DNA of 64,000 nucleotides from Glandiceps talaboti. Lineage: Eukaryota > Hemichordata > Enteropneusta > Spengelidae. Location of the stretch: positions 992,001-1,056,000 of the forward strand of contig NC_135550.1 of NCBI RefSeq assembly GCF_964340395.1, in the 5' to 3' direction. A program made the translations under genes and the position numbers. Shown in pieces: positions 1 through 12,783 of this stretch. The notes under the pieces are model-generated. The model was not told the DNA's origin. It did not search any database and saw nothing but the letters and a program-made list of their open reading frames with translations. Numbering within the stretch: the stretch's first letter is position 1; each line of letters begins with the position of its first letter.

Positions 1-3000
1 CTCTATTAGTTATCTACTACTATAGATTTGATGAGAGACTATATGGAAGTGAGAGTAAATACTCTATTAGTTATCTACTACTATAGATTTGATGAGAGAC
101 TGTATGGAAGTGAGAGTACATACTCTATTAGTTATCTACTACTATAGATTTGATGAGAGACTGTATGGAAGTGAGAGTAAATACTCTATTAGTTATCTAC
201 TACTATAGATTTGATGAGAGACTGTATGGAAGTGAGAGTAAATACTCTATTAGTTATCTACTACTATAGATTTGATGAGAGACTGTATGGAAGTGAGAGT
301 ACATACTCTATTAGTTATCTACTACTATAGATTTGATGAATGACTATGAAAGTGAGAGTACATACTCTATTAGTTATCTACTACTATAGATTTGATGAAT
401 GACTATGAAAGTGAGAGTACATACTCTATTAGTTATCTACTACTATAGATTTGATGAGAGACTATATGGAAGTGAGAGTACATACTCTATTAGTTATCTA
501 CTACTATAGATTTGATGAGAGACTGTATGGAAGTGAGAGTAAATACTCTATTAGTTATCTACTACTATAGATTTGATGAGAGACTATGAAAGTGAGAGTA
601 CATACTCTATTAGTTATCTACTACTATAGATTTGATGAGAGACTGTATGGAAGTGAGAGTAAATACTCTATTAGTTATCTACTACTATAGATTTGATGAG
701 AGACTATATGGAAGTGAGAGTACATACTCTATTAGTTATCTACTACTATAGATTTGATGAGAGACTATATGGAAGTGAGAGTACATACTCTATTAGTTAT
801 CTACTACTATAGATTTGATGAGAGACTATATGGAAGTGAGAGTACATACTCTATTAGTTATCTACTACTATAAATGTGATGACAGACTGTATGAAAGTGA
901 TAGTATATACTCTATTAGTTATCTACTACTATAGATTTGATGAGAGACCATATGAAAGTGAGAGTACATACTCTATTAGTTATCTACTACTATAGATTTG
1001 ATTAGACTATATGGAAGTGAGAGTACATACTCTATTAGTTATCTACTACTATAGATTTGATGAGAGACTATATGGAAGTGAGAGTACATACTCTATTAGT
1101 TATCTACTACTATAGATTTGATTAGACTATATGGAAGTGAGAGTACATACTCTATTAGTTATCTACTACTATAGATTTGATGAGAGACCATATGAAAGTG
1201 AGAGTACATACTCTATTAGTTATCTACTACTATAGATTTGATTAGACTATATGGAAGTGAGAGTACATACTCTATTAGTTATCTACTACTATAGATTTGA
1301 TGAGAGACTATATGGAAGTGAGAGTACATACTCTATTAGTTATCTACTACTATAGATTTGATGCGAGACCATATGAAAGTGAGAGTACATACTCTATTAG
1401 TTATCTACTACTATAGATTTGATGAGAGACTATATGGAAGTGAGAGTAAATACTCTATTAGTTATCTACTACTATAGATTTGATGAGACTGTATGGAAGT
1501 GAGAGTACATACTCTATTAGTTATCTACTACTATAGATTTGATGAGAGACTATATGGAAGTGAGAGTACATACTCTATTAGTTATCTACTACTATAGATT
1601 TGATGAGAGACTGTATGAAAGTAAGTACATACTCTATTAGTTATCTACTACTATAGATTTGATGAGAGACTATATGAAAGTGAGAGTACATACTCTATTA
1701 GTTATCTACTACTATAGATTTGATGAGAGACTATATGGAAGTGAGAGTACATACTCTATTAGTTATCTACTACTATAGATTTGATGAGAGACTATATGGA
1801 AGTGAGAGTACATACTCTATTAGTTATCTACTACTATAAATGTGATGACAGACTGTATGAAAGTGATAGTATATACTCTATTAGTTATCTACTACTATAG
1901 ATTTGATGAGAGACTATATGGAAGTGAGAGTACATACTCTATTAGTTATCTACTACTATAGATTTGATTAGAGACTATATGGAAGTGAGAGTACATACTC
2001 TATTAGTTATCTACTACTATAGATTTGATGAGAGACTATATGGAAGTGAGAGTACATACTCTATTAGTTATCTACTACTATAGATTTGATTAGACTATAT
2101 GGAAGTGAGAGTACATACTCTATTAGTTATCTACTACTATAGATTTGATGAGAGACTGTATGGAAGTGAGAGTACATACTCTATTAGTTATCTACTACTA
2201 TAGATTTGATGAGAGACCATATGGAAGTGAGAGTACATACTCTATTAGTTATCTACTACTATAGATTTGATGAGAGACTATATGAAAGTGAGAGTACATA
2301 CTCTATTAGTTATCTACTACTATAGATTTGATGAGAGACTATATGGAAGTGAGAGTACATACTCTATTAGTTATCTACTACTATAGATTTGATGAGAGAC
2401 TATATGGAAGTGAGAGTACATACTCTATTAGTTATCTACTACTATAGATTTGATGAGAGACTGTATGAAAGTAAGAGTACATACTCTATTAGTTATCTAC
2501 TACTATAGATTTGATGAGAGACTGTATGAAAGTAAGAGTACATACTCTATTAGTTATCTACTACTATATATTTGATGAGAGACTATATGGAAGTGAGAGT
2601 ACATACTCTATTAGTTATCTACTACTATAGATTTGATGAGAGACTATATGGAAGTGAGAGTACATACTCTATTAGTTATCTACTACTATAGATTTGATGA
2701 GAGACTATGAAAGTGAGAGTATATACTCTATTAGTTATCTACTACTATAGATTTGATGACTGTATGAAAGTGAGAGTACATACTCTATTAGTTATCTACT
2801 ACTATAGATTTGATGAGAGACTGTATGGAAGTGAGAGTACATACTCTATTAGTTATCTACTACTATAGATTTGATGAGAGACTGTATGAAAGTGACAGTA
2901 TATACTCTATTAGTTATCTACTACTATATATTTGATGAGAGACTATATGAAAGTGAGAGTACATACTCTATTAGTTATCTACTACTATAGATTTGATGAG

Positions 3001-3050
3001 AGACTATATGAAAGTGAGAGTAAATACGCTATTAGTTATCTACTGGTATA
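1..3050. repeat. 61-bp tandem minisatellite array, cut by left edge
   Basis: About 50 head-to-tail copies of a unit of roughly 61 bp, recognisable by TACTCTATTAGTTATCTACT near its start and GGAAGTGAGAGTACA at its end. Shorter variants lose 3-5 bases in the GATGAGAGACT part (GATTAGACT, GATGAATGACT). A rare variant with ATAAATGTGATGACAG occurs at about 868 and again at about 1834, which indicates that a block of about 966 bp was copied within the array. The last units after 2,900 are more diverged and the array decays by 3,050. The left end lies outside the window. Short ORFs inside are read-through of the repeat. Confidence 0.97.
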
Positions 3051-4490
3051 TGATGATAGACTCTATGCAATTTGTGTATTAAAGCATCTATCTGTATACA
3101 GGTTTATGCTTTGTGGCATGGCTTACCTTCCAAAATGAATGACAATTGACATACTGGCGAAATGACTTCTCTAAAGGTGGAAGCATTGGGAGGGCATTTT
3201 CCATCTGAAGAGAAACATGCAATATCAACAACAGTGAACGACTCCTTCATCATTTATTATCTAATAGAAAACACTTGCAGAAAACAATAATACTAAAATT
3301 CTTGAGAGTGACAGTTAAAGAAATAGATACTTGATGCAATTTTTTTTTTGACTTTGATTAATTTCAAACTTATTATGTACTTATATATAAACTTGTCACA
3401 ACTACAAGTAGCTTTGATGATGATGATGATAATAAATTGCCAACTGGCTACTATTATATATACCACTCACAGGGTAGTGATTTTGTGTAACTTGTTCACT
3501 AAGCGAATGAAAAAAACTAAAACGTTTGAGTTAGCAAACAACTTCAATGGGAATGACAAGGAGTTAGTACTCCTGTTTGTAATACTATATAGATGTCACG
3601 AAATTTTGGAACGAACTGACCTTTGATGTGGTAGCTGTTGCCGTATCGTCTCTGGATACAGATTGACCGACTGATACCACACCAAACACTGACATTCATA
3701 CAAGTATGATGCATATCATTAGCACTATAGCAGAAGCATTATCGTATCTCTTGTGATAGAGTTGACTTCTCAGACAGAGGCCTCTGTTACAGAGGTCGCG
3801 CACAGAGCTCAGACTTCTCAGACAGAGGTCGCGCACAGAGTTCAGACACTACCTCAGACCCTAGATGATTTCGCCCAAATGATTCATTTTACAGTCTGAA
3901 CCGATCGCAATCTTGATGGTCTTTCATTCTTAGTGAAAATGTAGTCAGATATCTCTGTATGAAGTGCACACCCATACAGATATGCAATGCCGAAAAGGTA
4001 GAGTTGACTTCAACCGATCGATTTAGCGTTTCCGATTACATATATTCACTAGAATCTTCCAATGACACTGGCTCTATACTCAATGATACAGTACAACGGG
4101 ATAAAAAATAGACAAAGCTGAGAAAAAGAACACTTACTCGCTTTTTTAGCTCAGTTGCATAATCTTCACTGTCCGACATGTCAAGACCGAACACTCTTTT
4201 TTGAAGTTGAATGTATCACTGCAAGTCAAACTCTGTCGTCGTCTGTCTTGTTTAACAAACTTTAATATACATAATGTGCTAATAAGTCTAAAATTTAATT
4301 GTAAATAAGTTTTCAGTAGGGAATTACGTAGACGTGGTCAGAAGTAAATGTAATAGGCATAAATATAGCGCACTACTTTGCTCTGAGCAAATATTATTCC
4401 GCTCTGAGGTAGGCTGAGGGCGCAGCCTCAGCTATTTTGAATATATATTTTGAACGGGCCGTTCGTGTACATCTCCATACATGGACGTTT
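3051..4490. other. intergenic, no gene seen
   Basis: AT-rich unique sequence with no ORF that looks coding. It contains a short direct duplication at 3,763-3,844: a GACTTCTCAGACAGAGG block followed by TCGCGCACAGAG, repeated after about 50 bp. A related GTTGACTTCTC..GACAGAGG sequence lies in inverted orientation near 26,885-26,915, just outside the second foldback element. Confidence 0.6.
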
Positions 4491-4545
4491 TAACTCGTAC
4501 ATGTATTATGGCGTTGAATGCCTGCCAATATTCGAAAATTCAATA

Positions 4546-4840
4546 CTGCAATGACTATATGCAATACTGCAATGACTACATGAGATGATTACATGCGATA
4601 TGACTATATGAGATGACTACATGCGATGTGACTACATGAGATGACTACATGCGATATGACTACATGAGGTGACTACATGCGATGCGACTACATGAGATGA
4701 CTACATGCGATATGACTATATGAGATGACTACATGCGATATGACTACACGAGGTGACTACATGCGATGTGACTACATGAGATGACTACATGCGATATGAC
4801 TACATGAGATGACTACATGCTATACTGCGATGCGAGATAA
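4546..4840 (+). repeat. tandem array inside left foldback terminus
   Basis: Alternating GACTACATGAGAT and GACTACATGCGATAT units, giving a dimer of about 28 bp. The outer units are variants with CAATACTGCAATGACTATAT. This is the inverted counterpart of the array at 6,785-7,210. Confidence 0.9.
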
Positions 4841-6784
4841 TGACATGATATGCGGCGATTTTGTAATGACGTTATGCCATTCGTAGATTATTCAATTTGC
4901 ATAAGGGGTAGACCATTCGATATCCTGGGGGGCTTTGAAGATTGGTGGAGAGTCATTATTTTTTTTCCCACCTGCTTGCCTGAGAATTATTTTTTTCTCC
5001 TTCGCCTATGCTGGCAACTTTTTTTTTCTTTGCTTTTCTGAGATATCCGTATTTTTTTTTACGTCAATGTTGAACACCTACATTTGTTGCCACAATTTTC
5101 TGTTTGGTTTTGGCACACGGTAATAGAGAGAGTAAAAAGATGTTCTATGACACACATATTATATTTAGAAAACTACATATTTCATACATGTTTGATTTTC
5201 AATTAAATAAACATCGTTGACAGTTTTTATGCCATGGTATGGTGACACACTGAAAATACAAATCGGAAACTTGATTGGTGAGCTCAAACATACAGATAGA
5301 CCAGTCAGTTTCTCAAGCTTGGGGGATGGGGGGTGTCAGTGTTTTTTTTCCATTGGGCCGACAAAAAGTCACTGACCCCCCTGAATAAAGTTTCATAGCA
5401 TCTGACAGTAAGTTGTAGAGGGAAGAGCTTTGAGACTGGGATATGTCCACCTCTTGTGTGTTATTGTGTGTGTGAATGGGGGGGGGGGGGGTTTCTAGGG
5501 TTCTACAAAACGGCCTGGAGGATTTTTACTTCTAAAGGCAATGTTTAGGCTATTCACAGACACTTTCAGACAATAATTTACAAGCTTTACAAGGCAGCTC
5601 TAACATGTAAAAAGCAACTACATAAGGTTGAAACATGTTTGAAATAAAGTTCCATAGCATCTTGACAGTAAGAGGTGGAGGGAAGAACTTTGATTTGATT
5701 TTGGTGAATCTTATTGTTGGTTTAACGAATGAGTGGCCTCTGGGGTGATGGAGTGCAAGGGGTCCCCCCGCCAGATCTGCAGTTTTTTGTTTCTATTTAG
5801 GCATTTTTTAGGTTATGCATAGCCTCTGAGATATATATTGCCAAGCATCGAAAAGCTAAAGTAAATATAACTTTTTACCTAAGTTTTCCATGTTATAAAA
5901 GTGGGCCTGTAACATTGGTATAGGGGCATTGATATTGCATGTATAGTAAAGTTACTGATGTGTTAGAGCACTTTAGGAGGTCATACCTAGTGTACAATAG
6001 AAACTTGAATTTGAGTTGTGGTGTCGATACATGTAGTGTCTGAAATAGGAAGTATAGCATCCCTTTTGACAAATTCATACTGAAGAGACTAGAACAATTT
6101 AGATTAAGTTCTTTTATAAACTATCCAATAGTATGAAGGTTACCATTACAAAACCTTCAAGTTCACTTTTGCCCCAAAGTGTAAGATAAGTGAAGCACTG
6201 ATTGTGAAACAGCCAAACACTTACATGGCATGTTCTGTAACTAGTGTGGTAGCTAGGTAATACATGTATTATATGTATAATGTTATGTATAGTTATTTAT
6301 GAACCCTTACATGAAGTAATATTTAAACCATTTACGAAAGAAACAGAGAAAAGAACAAATATATATATATGTACCACATGCTAACGAAACTGACTGGTAC
6401 CTGACATGTGTTTGAAACTGTTTGTCATGATTTGACAAGTGTCCTGGTTGGAGAGGTACGAGCAAGTTGAACAGTATACTCGAACCTGTGCATCATTTCC
6501 CTGCCAAGACATTTTTTTTCTAGCAGTAGTGGTCCGTCTTTTTTTTCCATCACCCTCTCATATCCGGATTTTTTTCAAGCAAATCCATTTAGCATCTTTT
6601 TTCCCCCGAAATCTTCCAAGCCCCCCCCCCCCCGGATATCAAATGGTCCACCTCTTACCACGTGCAACGGTGCAACATGCTGAGGAGTACTCCCTAGCCT
6701 GTTTCATATCAATACTCGTATTATGCGTATTGAATAATCTACGAATGGCATAACGTCATTACAAAATCGCCGCATATCATGTCA

Positions 6785-7215
6785 TCATCTCGCATCGCAG
6801 TATTGCATATAGTCATCTCATGTAGTCATGTCGCATGTAGTCATCTCATGTAGTCATATCGCATGTAGTCATCTCATGTAGTCATATCGCATGTAGTCAT
6901 ATCGCATGTAGTCACCTCATGTAGTCATATCGCCTGTAGTCATCTCATGTAGTCATATCGCATGTAGTCATCTCATGTAGTCATATCGCATGTAGTCACC
7001 TCATGTAGTCATATCGCATGTAGTCATCTCATGTAGTCATATCGCATGTAGTCATCTCATGTAGTCACATCGCATGTAGTCATATCGCATGTAGTCACCT
7101 CATGTAGTCATATCGCATATAGTCATCTCATGTAGTCATATCGCATATAGTCATTGCAGTATTGCATATAGTCATTGCAGTATTGCATATAGTCATTGCA
7201 GTATTGTATTTTCGA
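6785..7215 (-). repeat. tandem array inside right foldback terminus
   Basis: Reverse-complement version of the left array (ATCTCATGTAGTC / ATATCGCATGTAGTC units), longer than the left one. It ends in repeats of ATAGTCATTGCAGTATTGC before the outer GGCAGGCATTC end. Confidence 0.9.
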
Positions 7216-7250
7216 ATATTGGCAGGCATTCTACGCTATAGTACGTGTAC

Positions 7251-9110
7251 GTTACAGAATGACTGGTACAGTGATGTCAATGAATGTCTTCAACATTTGT
7301 GCAGAAGTCACCAAAGTATTAATGTAAGAATCTCTAGTTAATCGATTCATTTTTTCTTGTTCAGCACATATTCAAGTCTTTATTCAGACGTGAGGTATAT
7401 TTGTTTACTTGATAAATGTAGTAAGAACAGTTTGAATTCTAAAGGTACTAGCATTAATATTCCATTTTATGTTAGCTCAGAAGAAAAAACAATTATACAT
7501 TTGCATGTACCAAAATAAAATGACACTGCCAAACATGGTTTGTACTTTTGACTTCCTTTATCAGGACGTATCTGGACTTTATATGCGTATAAAGATACTT
7601 CTGTGTGTCCCACTTGGATGTAGCACAGGGGCGGGTCAGTGTCTCAATGAAATTATATTTTCATTTACCAAAGCAATCAGTTCACGTGACACGTTTGATT
7701 GACAGTTGTCATTGGTATATATTGTTGGATTGATAGTTATATGTTTACTCGAGTGTGCTATCTTCATAAAAATCGTCTTAAACACTTCTAAATTAAATCC
7801 TCCTCACATAAAGAAAGAAGCGACCAAAAATTTGACTGCTCATATCGTAATTGAATCCCGAGAAATCAACTGTCTTATGAAGCTTTCAACAGTTAATAAA
7901 CTAGTTGTCTTGCCATTTCTTGCCCTAATATGTGGATAATGTTGTTCCACCTATTTTAGACAGAGAGTATATCTGGCCTGAATTACATTTCCGCGCAAAT
8001 GCAAACCGAGGGAACGAACAGCACTTAGGGAAGGGGTGGGGGCTGATGAGAAAATATTTTGTACAAATTGTTTCCCAGTTCCCTCTTCCCTTCAAGCTCA
8101 CAAAAAAACGTTGTCGCTGATTTTCATTTGTGCAGTTATATGGCATACTTCCCGTATTCTGGAGATGTGCAAATGTATGATACACTAGTATAAAATAACA
8201 GTGGTAATCGACTTCAGTGTTCATACATAATAAGAGATTTCTTTATAAGTGTGGGATTTGCAAGGAGGGGTTGGATCGTAATCTATATTTGGAGATACTT
8301 AGCCAACCCCATTCAATTGTGGTTTGGCGTAGGAACAGCATACCTTGATCACCCATGGGGAGTATTCTGGAATAGGGCTCAATCATTTGGTAACCTTGCC
8401 AAAATAAACCACAGGCTAGCATTGAAAGGGTTCTGGAAAATTCATTAAACGGAATAATTTTTAACCGACACAATATGCACATTATGCAAGTTTTTCGATT
8501 TGCCAATCCCCTCTCAGCGCAACGGAGGATGTTTTTAGACATGGTATTTTTTACAAGTGTGTAAGTAATGTTTATGATAGTCCATATATGCTTTTCAAGT
8601 TACATTTTAAAGTTCCACAGATGACGGATCGGAGAACTAGAAAGTTTACAAACCTGATGCCAGTAAATTTAATGTTTTTAAACACTGTGCCGTTCACAGA
8701 TGTACATGTATAACAACGTATAGTGGTCTTTGTTGTAGTATTTTGAATATTGACTTTAATTTATCAAATTTAATTTTCCAGATTGTCCACCTGACAATAT
8801 TGATTTTATATATTTGCCTCATAATGTATTTTAGATATAGTATTTTATTTGCCACAAACTCAAAATCATATCAACATAACAAGAGAGAAAGTACAAAAGA
8901 CAGTGGAATAAATATTACAATTAAACTGATGGATGAATACAGAGTTTATGGCTGGACCACAGAAATAGTTTGAAACAAACTAGTCAAGTTTGTGGCCCAT
9001 ACTACAATTGATTAAACAAATAAAATAATCAAAGCAAAAACAAAAACAAAAACAAATTTGAAATTAAAACAAAAACAAACAAAAAACAAACAAAACAAAA
9101 CGCGTTCTCA
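7251..9110. other. intergenic, no gene supported
   Basis: AT-rich sequence with short ORFs on both strands (for example around 7,925-8,542, minus) that show no recognisable domain, splice context or codon pattern. An A-rich CAAAAA-type simple repeat lies at 9,030-9,105. Confidence 0.5.
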
Positions 9111-9202
9111 TCAAAAAAAAATATATAACAACTGGCATTAAATGCAATGTAAGGTAGAAAAAGCTGAATTAATTTTGTAACAAATACTGTTTCAACTGAG
9201 AT

Positions 9203-10184
9203 TTAAAAGTAGTCCTGGATTGTATTTTTTTTCAATTCTTCAGGTAAGGAGTTCCAATGTTTTGCAGCTGCATACTGAAAATTGTGTTGCGTCAAAGTAA
9301 GATTTACTTTTGGAATGTAAAAGTTATCTCTCGTTGTATTCCGAGTGTGATACGTATTTGGTGGTGTGTTGAAATAGTCGTTAACTGTTTGCTGGAAGTG
9401 ACCGGCCCTCAAATCAAAAATAAATAAAGAAGTATTAAATTTGCATTGCTGGTGGACACTTAGAATTCCTAGTTGCTGAAAAAGAGGGGAGGAGGGAGCA
9501 CCAATATTTGAAAAAGTTATAAAGCGAATAACTTTCTTTTGAAGGTTTAAGATAGGCTTGAGAAATGTATTGTATGTATTGCCCCATATCTCTATACAAT
9601 ATGCGATATGGGGCAAGATCATAGTTATACAGCAGAAGAAGAGTAGATTTAGGTACGTAATAGCGAATTTTGGAAATTATGCCATTAATTGGAGAAATTG
9701 CTTTCCTAACTTTTTCAATGTGTGATGTCCAAAGCATATTTTGATCTAAACACACGCCAAGATAATTGGTTGACGTTACTTGTGAAATTTGTGAGCGATT
9801 GATGCCCAGACTTCCCTCCGTTTTCACCAATCTTTGCGAAGTCTTAATAATCATGAAATTCGTTTTTTCTACATTGATAGTGAGCCTATTGGCGTCGCAC
9901 CAGTCACAGACTTTCCTGAAGTCGAAATGGAGTTGATCAAGCTGAATTATATTTGAGGGATTGTTGATAAATTGAAACAAGTTTGTGTCGTCGGCAAATA
10001 ATCGAAATTCAAATGCATCAGTAGCGTTCACAATATCATTGATGTAAATCAGAAAGAGAAGGGGGCCTAAAATTGAGCCTTGTGGTACTCCACATTGTAT
10101 TTCGCTATATGGCGAGGTAACATTATTTATACAGACACACTGCTTACGCTGGGAGAGATAACTTTTAAACCAAAGTAAAGGCAA
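9203..10184 (-). pseudogene. LINE ORF2, RT catalytic core and C-terminal end
   Basis: Two overlapping frames continue the RT. LWFKSYLSQRKQ, GVPQGSILGPLLFLIYIND and RLFADDTNLF (the catalytic Asp pair) lie in 9,435-10,184, followed by YLGV-type block 6 and the thumb. The last part (AYCIEIWGNTY ... KHWNSLPEEL) is in the frame of 9,203-9,622. The frame change is near 9,600. The C-terminal NSLP motif is usual for CR1/L2/jockey-like ORF2 proteins. Confidence 0.9.
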
Positions 10185-11229
10185 GCCTCTGACACTGTAG
10201 AAGAATACTATGGTCTATTGTGTCAAAGGCTTTCCGCAAATCAATGAATATACCACATGTCAGATATCCATTGTCCAGCTTATTAGCAATACCAGTGATC
10301 AGGTCAACCAGGGCAAGCTTAGTACTGTGTTTTTTCCTGAAACCAAACTGAGTTTTGATGAGGATGTTGTATTTTTCAAAATATATAACAAGTTGATGAT
10401 TGACAATAGATTCAAACACTTTACTGATTACGGGCAAAATTGAAATGGGGCGATAATTGCCAACATCGCATGGCGAACCTTTTTTATAAATAGGTATTAC
10501 CTTGGCAATCTTAAGTAGACTTGGAAAAATACCATTGTTGAGAGAACAGTTAATTATATGTGTGAGAGGGCATGCAATAATGTGAGCAGCGTGTATAAGT
10601 AAGAGGGGATTAATTGTGTCCTGACCGGTAGCTTTGCGGGGATCAAGCTTGAATATTTCTCCAAGGACGTCTTCTTCAGACACGGGGTGAAAGAAAAAGG
10701 AGTTGAGGTAGTTCCCATCCAGGTATTGTCTAAAGTCTTTGTTGCTTGTAATCTTTTGAGCAAGATTGGGCCCAATACCAGTGAAATAATTATTGAATTC
10801 TTGAGTAATATCTCTTGTATCTGTTAAGCATGTGTTTCCAGGGTTGTTTGTAGTTAATTTATCGGGAGAACATTTGGTATGTGTTTTGTTCAACATCTCT
10901 TTAATAATAAGCCAAGTTTTGTTGGTGTTGCCAGAGGCATTTGAAATTTTATTGGTGTAGTAGTTTTTCTTAGCCAACCTAAGGAGCTTCGTCAATGTAT
11001 TCCTGTACCTAGTATACATATTTTTAATTTGGTTATTCCTTGGGTGATTTTTCATTTTCGAGAAAAGTTTATGTTTTGTATGTATGGATGTAAATAAGCC
11101 CTTTGTGATCCAGGGTCTTTTAATTGACTTTTGTGTTCTTGTAAATGTTTTTATTCGAAGATGTCTTCTGATAACAGTATGAAATAAATCATTAAAAATA
11201 TTGTATGCTTCAGACGGATCTTCGCACAT
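10165..11229 (-). pseudogene. LINE ORF2, reverse transcriptase N-terminal half
   Basis: A 354-codon open segment. The first ~180 residues are the basic linker found before RT in jockey/CR1-type proteins. They are followed by LDPRKATGQD, ANVIPIYKKG-like (AKVIPIYKKGSP), NYRPISILPVISKVFE, QFGFRKKHST and IDLRKAFDTIDH, which are RT blocks 0-3 including the first catalytic Asp. The frame is lost immediately after block 3, near 10,180, and resumes in another frame at 10,184. Not functional as it stands. Confidence 0.92.
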
Positions 11230-11573
11230 ATGGACTGGTTGCCAGGATACATTGCTTAGGTCAGCTAAGAAGGCCTCTTTGTTGTAACTCCAGAAATCGT
11301 ATGTGTGTGTTTTGGTACTGTTTTCAAAAACGTGATGCAGACTTTTAATAATGCCGAAAATTGGATAGTGGTCTGAAATGTCTGTTTCAATTGTACCGGA
11401 CTCAATAAAGTGGTCAGTAATATTTGTGAGGTGTTAGTAACTCTGGTAGGGGTGTTAATTAATTGTGTCATATTGTATGTATTCAGGAGAGTATTGTAAT
11501 GAGTAACGGGTGGGCTATCTAAAGATGTGTCAATATTCATATCGCCAAGGAGAATACAATCACGCCTGATCAA
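11229..11573 (-). pseudogene. LINE ORF2, endonuclease C-terminal part (frame-shifted)
   Basis: It continues the endonuclease in two frames. LLGDMNID and a TPTRVTNTS block are in the frame of 11,265-11,573. DISDHYPIFG, which carries the catalytic SDH motif, is in another frame near 11,360-11,390. At least one small indel therefore lies near 11,430. The stretch then runs into the RT ORF that follows at 11,229. Confidence 0.75.
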
Positions 11574-12243
11574 GGCATGCTTCTAAACTGTCAATGAATT
11601 CATTAAAAGGTGTGTTTGGTCTTCTGTAGATAACGCCTATAACAATCTTTTTGTTGTTGATCATAGTTTCCCCAAAGATGGATTCGCAGTGATTAATTTT
11701 ACATGTGTTAATGCGAGAGAAGGACAACGAGTTGTGAAAATACAGAGCGACTCCACCACCTTGTGAGGCTTCACGATTACAAGTAACGAAAGTATAGGAA
11801 GGCAAATCATAAAGACAGCAATTTGAATCGGGATGTAACCATGTTTCCGTTAGAGCTATACAAAGAAAATTTTCATCTAACATGCTTAGAAAGTTAACAA
11901 AGCTATCAAAGTTTTTTGTAAGGGATCTGACATTGCAATGTAGGAAAGAACATGAACTGTTTAAAAGATTTCTATCAGAATTGAACTGGTTGACGGTGCA
12001 AGACTTACAGCTGTATTTGACTATGACTTCTTCGTTCATCATGAAATGACTGACATACTTAGAGAATAAGTAATCGAAAAATGTGTTTTTAATGTGCATT
12101 AAGTTAGTTTTGTTTGTTTGATATGCTTGTGTGTTTTGTATTCTTGAATTTTTCATTTTTAGGAGCCTGTAAATGGGACTTGCCGGCCTTCCGTGAAATA
12201 AATAAATAAACTGTATGTCAACGAGTTGAGTAATTGGTAACAA
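11560..12243 (-). pseudogene. LINE ORF2, endonuclease N-terminal part
   Basis: The predicted protein carries the hallmarks of an apurinic-type endonuclease of non-LTR elements: the HCNVRSL start motif, ALTETWL (metal-binding Glu), and GGGVALY followed by IGVIYRRPN. In the intact enzyme this domain nicks the target DNA to prime reverse transcription. The frame closes at 11,560, just before the expected GD(F/M)N motif, which appears in another frame at 11,545-11,555 (LLGDMNID). The start residue is arbitrary because the frame is open upstream and the true ORF2 start was not identified. Confidence 0.85.
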
Positions 12244-12245
12244 AA

Positions 12246-12500
12246 TACAACACCTTATTATTCCAAGACAATAGCCCCCGTCACCACGTCCTGGTTTTCA
12301 CATAATTTTATACATTACACTTTCATTCAAACGGGGGTCGACACATACATTCATAATTCATCAACAATACCGGTGCTTATCCGTCATTGCACGCATTTAG
12401 CGAGGAACGCTAGTCTATACCTTCATTACACAGTGTTCACCCCTGTGCACGTTACATAAGTTTGTATTCCTGTAAAATAAAAGAATGTGGAGAAATCAAC
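12246..12500. other. unannotated spacer between LINE and promoter-like block
   Basis: No coding signal. It could be residual 5' LINE sequence, but nothing in it can be matched to an ORF1-type protein. Confidence 0.4.
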
Positions 12501-12509
12501 TCCGGACTT

Positions 12510-12755
12510 TTGATTGGTTGTTTGTCAAATGTAACACGTGTACTCCCTGTCAAGTGATTGACCAATTTGAAACAAACAACACCTAACTAGTCTTACAAAC
12601 ACAATAGTTTTCCCTGCCACCACCTTTAAAGTGCACCTGGAGGGGTGAGAGGAAAATTTTGATCATCTAGGTCTGATTGGTTCATGGTTCTCGACAGGAA
12701 TCTAACATCTTGGGTTGGGTATATAAATGACGCGTGATACATTTTCAAACTGTCT
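12510..12755 (+). promoter_or_regulatory. putative TATA/CCAAT core promoter
   Basis: TATATAAA at 12,720-12,727, with CCAAT-box sequences upstream in either orientation (ATTGG at about 12,514, CCAAT at about 12,571, ATTGG at about 12,677). A transcription start about 30 bp after the TATA box would lie near 12,750, leaving a short leader before the ATG at 12,784. The arrangement is typical of a strong eukaryotic RNA polymerase II promoter. Transcription itself is inferred. Confidence 0.45.
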
Positions 12756-12783
12756 TTGCGACTCCAGCAAACGATAAACAAAG

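Larger units (their letters stand above)
4497..7250. mobile_element. foldback-type DNA element, copy 1
   Basis: The ends are inverted copies. The left end reads GAATGCCTGCCAATATTCGA (from 4,515) and the right end reads TCGAATATTGGCAGGCATTC (to 7,231). Inside each end is a tandem array of GACTACATGAGAT / GACTACATGCGATAT units (left about 4,546-4,830, right about 6,785-7,210, inverted). Next comes a unique inverted segment containing ATGCGGCGATTTTGTAATGA (left 4,850) and its complement (right 6,775), and then polypyrimidine and C-tract stretches. The core of about 1.9 kb has no credible transposase ORF, so the copy looks non-autonomous. Foldback elements with satellite-like inverted ends (Drosophila FB, Galileo) are the closest known architecture; membership in a superfamily is not shown. 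Confidence 0.85.
9120..12245 (-). mobile_element. non-LTR retrotransposon (jockey/CR1-like), decayed
   Basis: One minus-strand LINE ORF2 is spread over several frames: APE-type endonuclease (11,265-12,243), linker and N-terminal RT (10,165-11,229), RT core with the FADD motif and C-terminal part (9,203-10,184). The order is that of jockey/CR1/L2-type elements. Frame changes at about 11,570, 11,430, 10,180 and 9,600 make it non-coding as a whole. The 3' end is near 9,120-9,200 with no clear poly(A). The 5' end is not defined, but sequence similarity to ORF2 stops near 12,240. Confidence 0.9.

Noticed and set aside
1-3050. CRISPR-like array of regular repeats
   Set aside because: Units are contiguous with no variable spacers, and the sequence is eukaryotic; it is a minisatellite.
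2932-3138. 68-codon plus-strand ORF at the end of the minisatellite
   Set aside because: It is read-through of two repeat units into flanking DNA; composition follows the repeat.
5893-6078. Short minus-strand ORF in the foldback core as a transposase candidate
   Set aside because: Only 61 codons, no catalytic motif, and the equivalent region of copy 2 differs by frame-changing indels.
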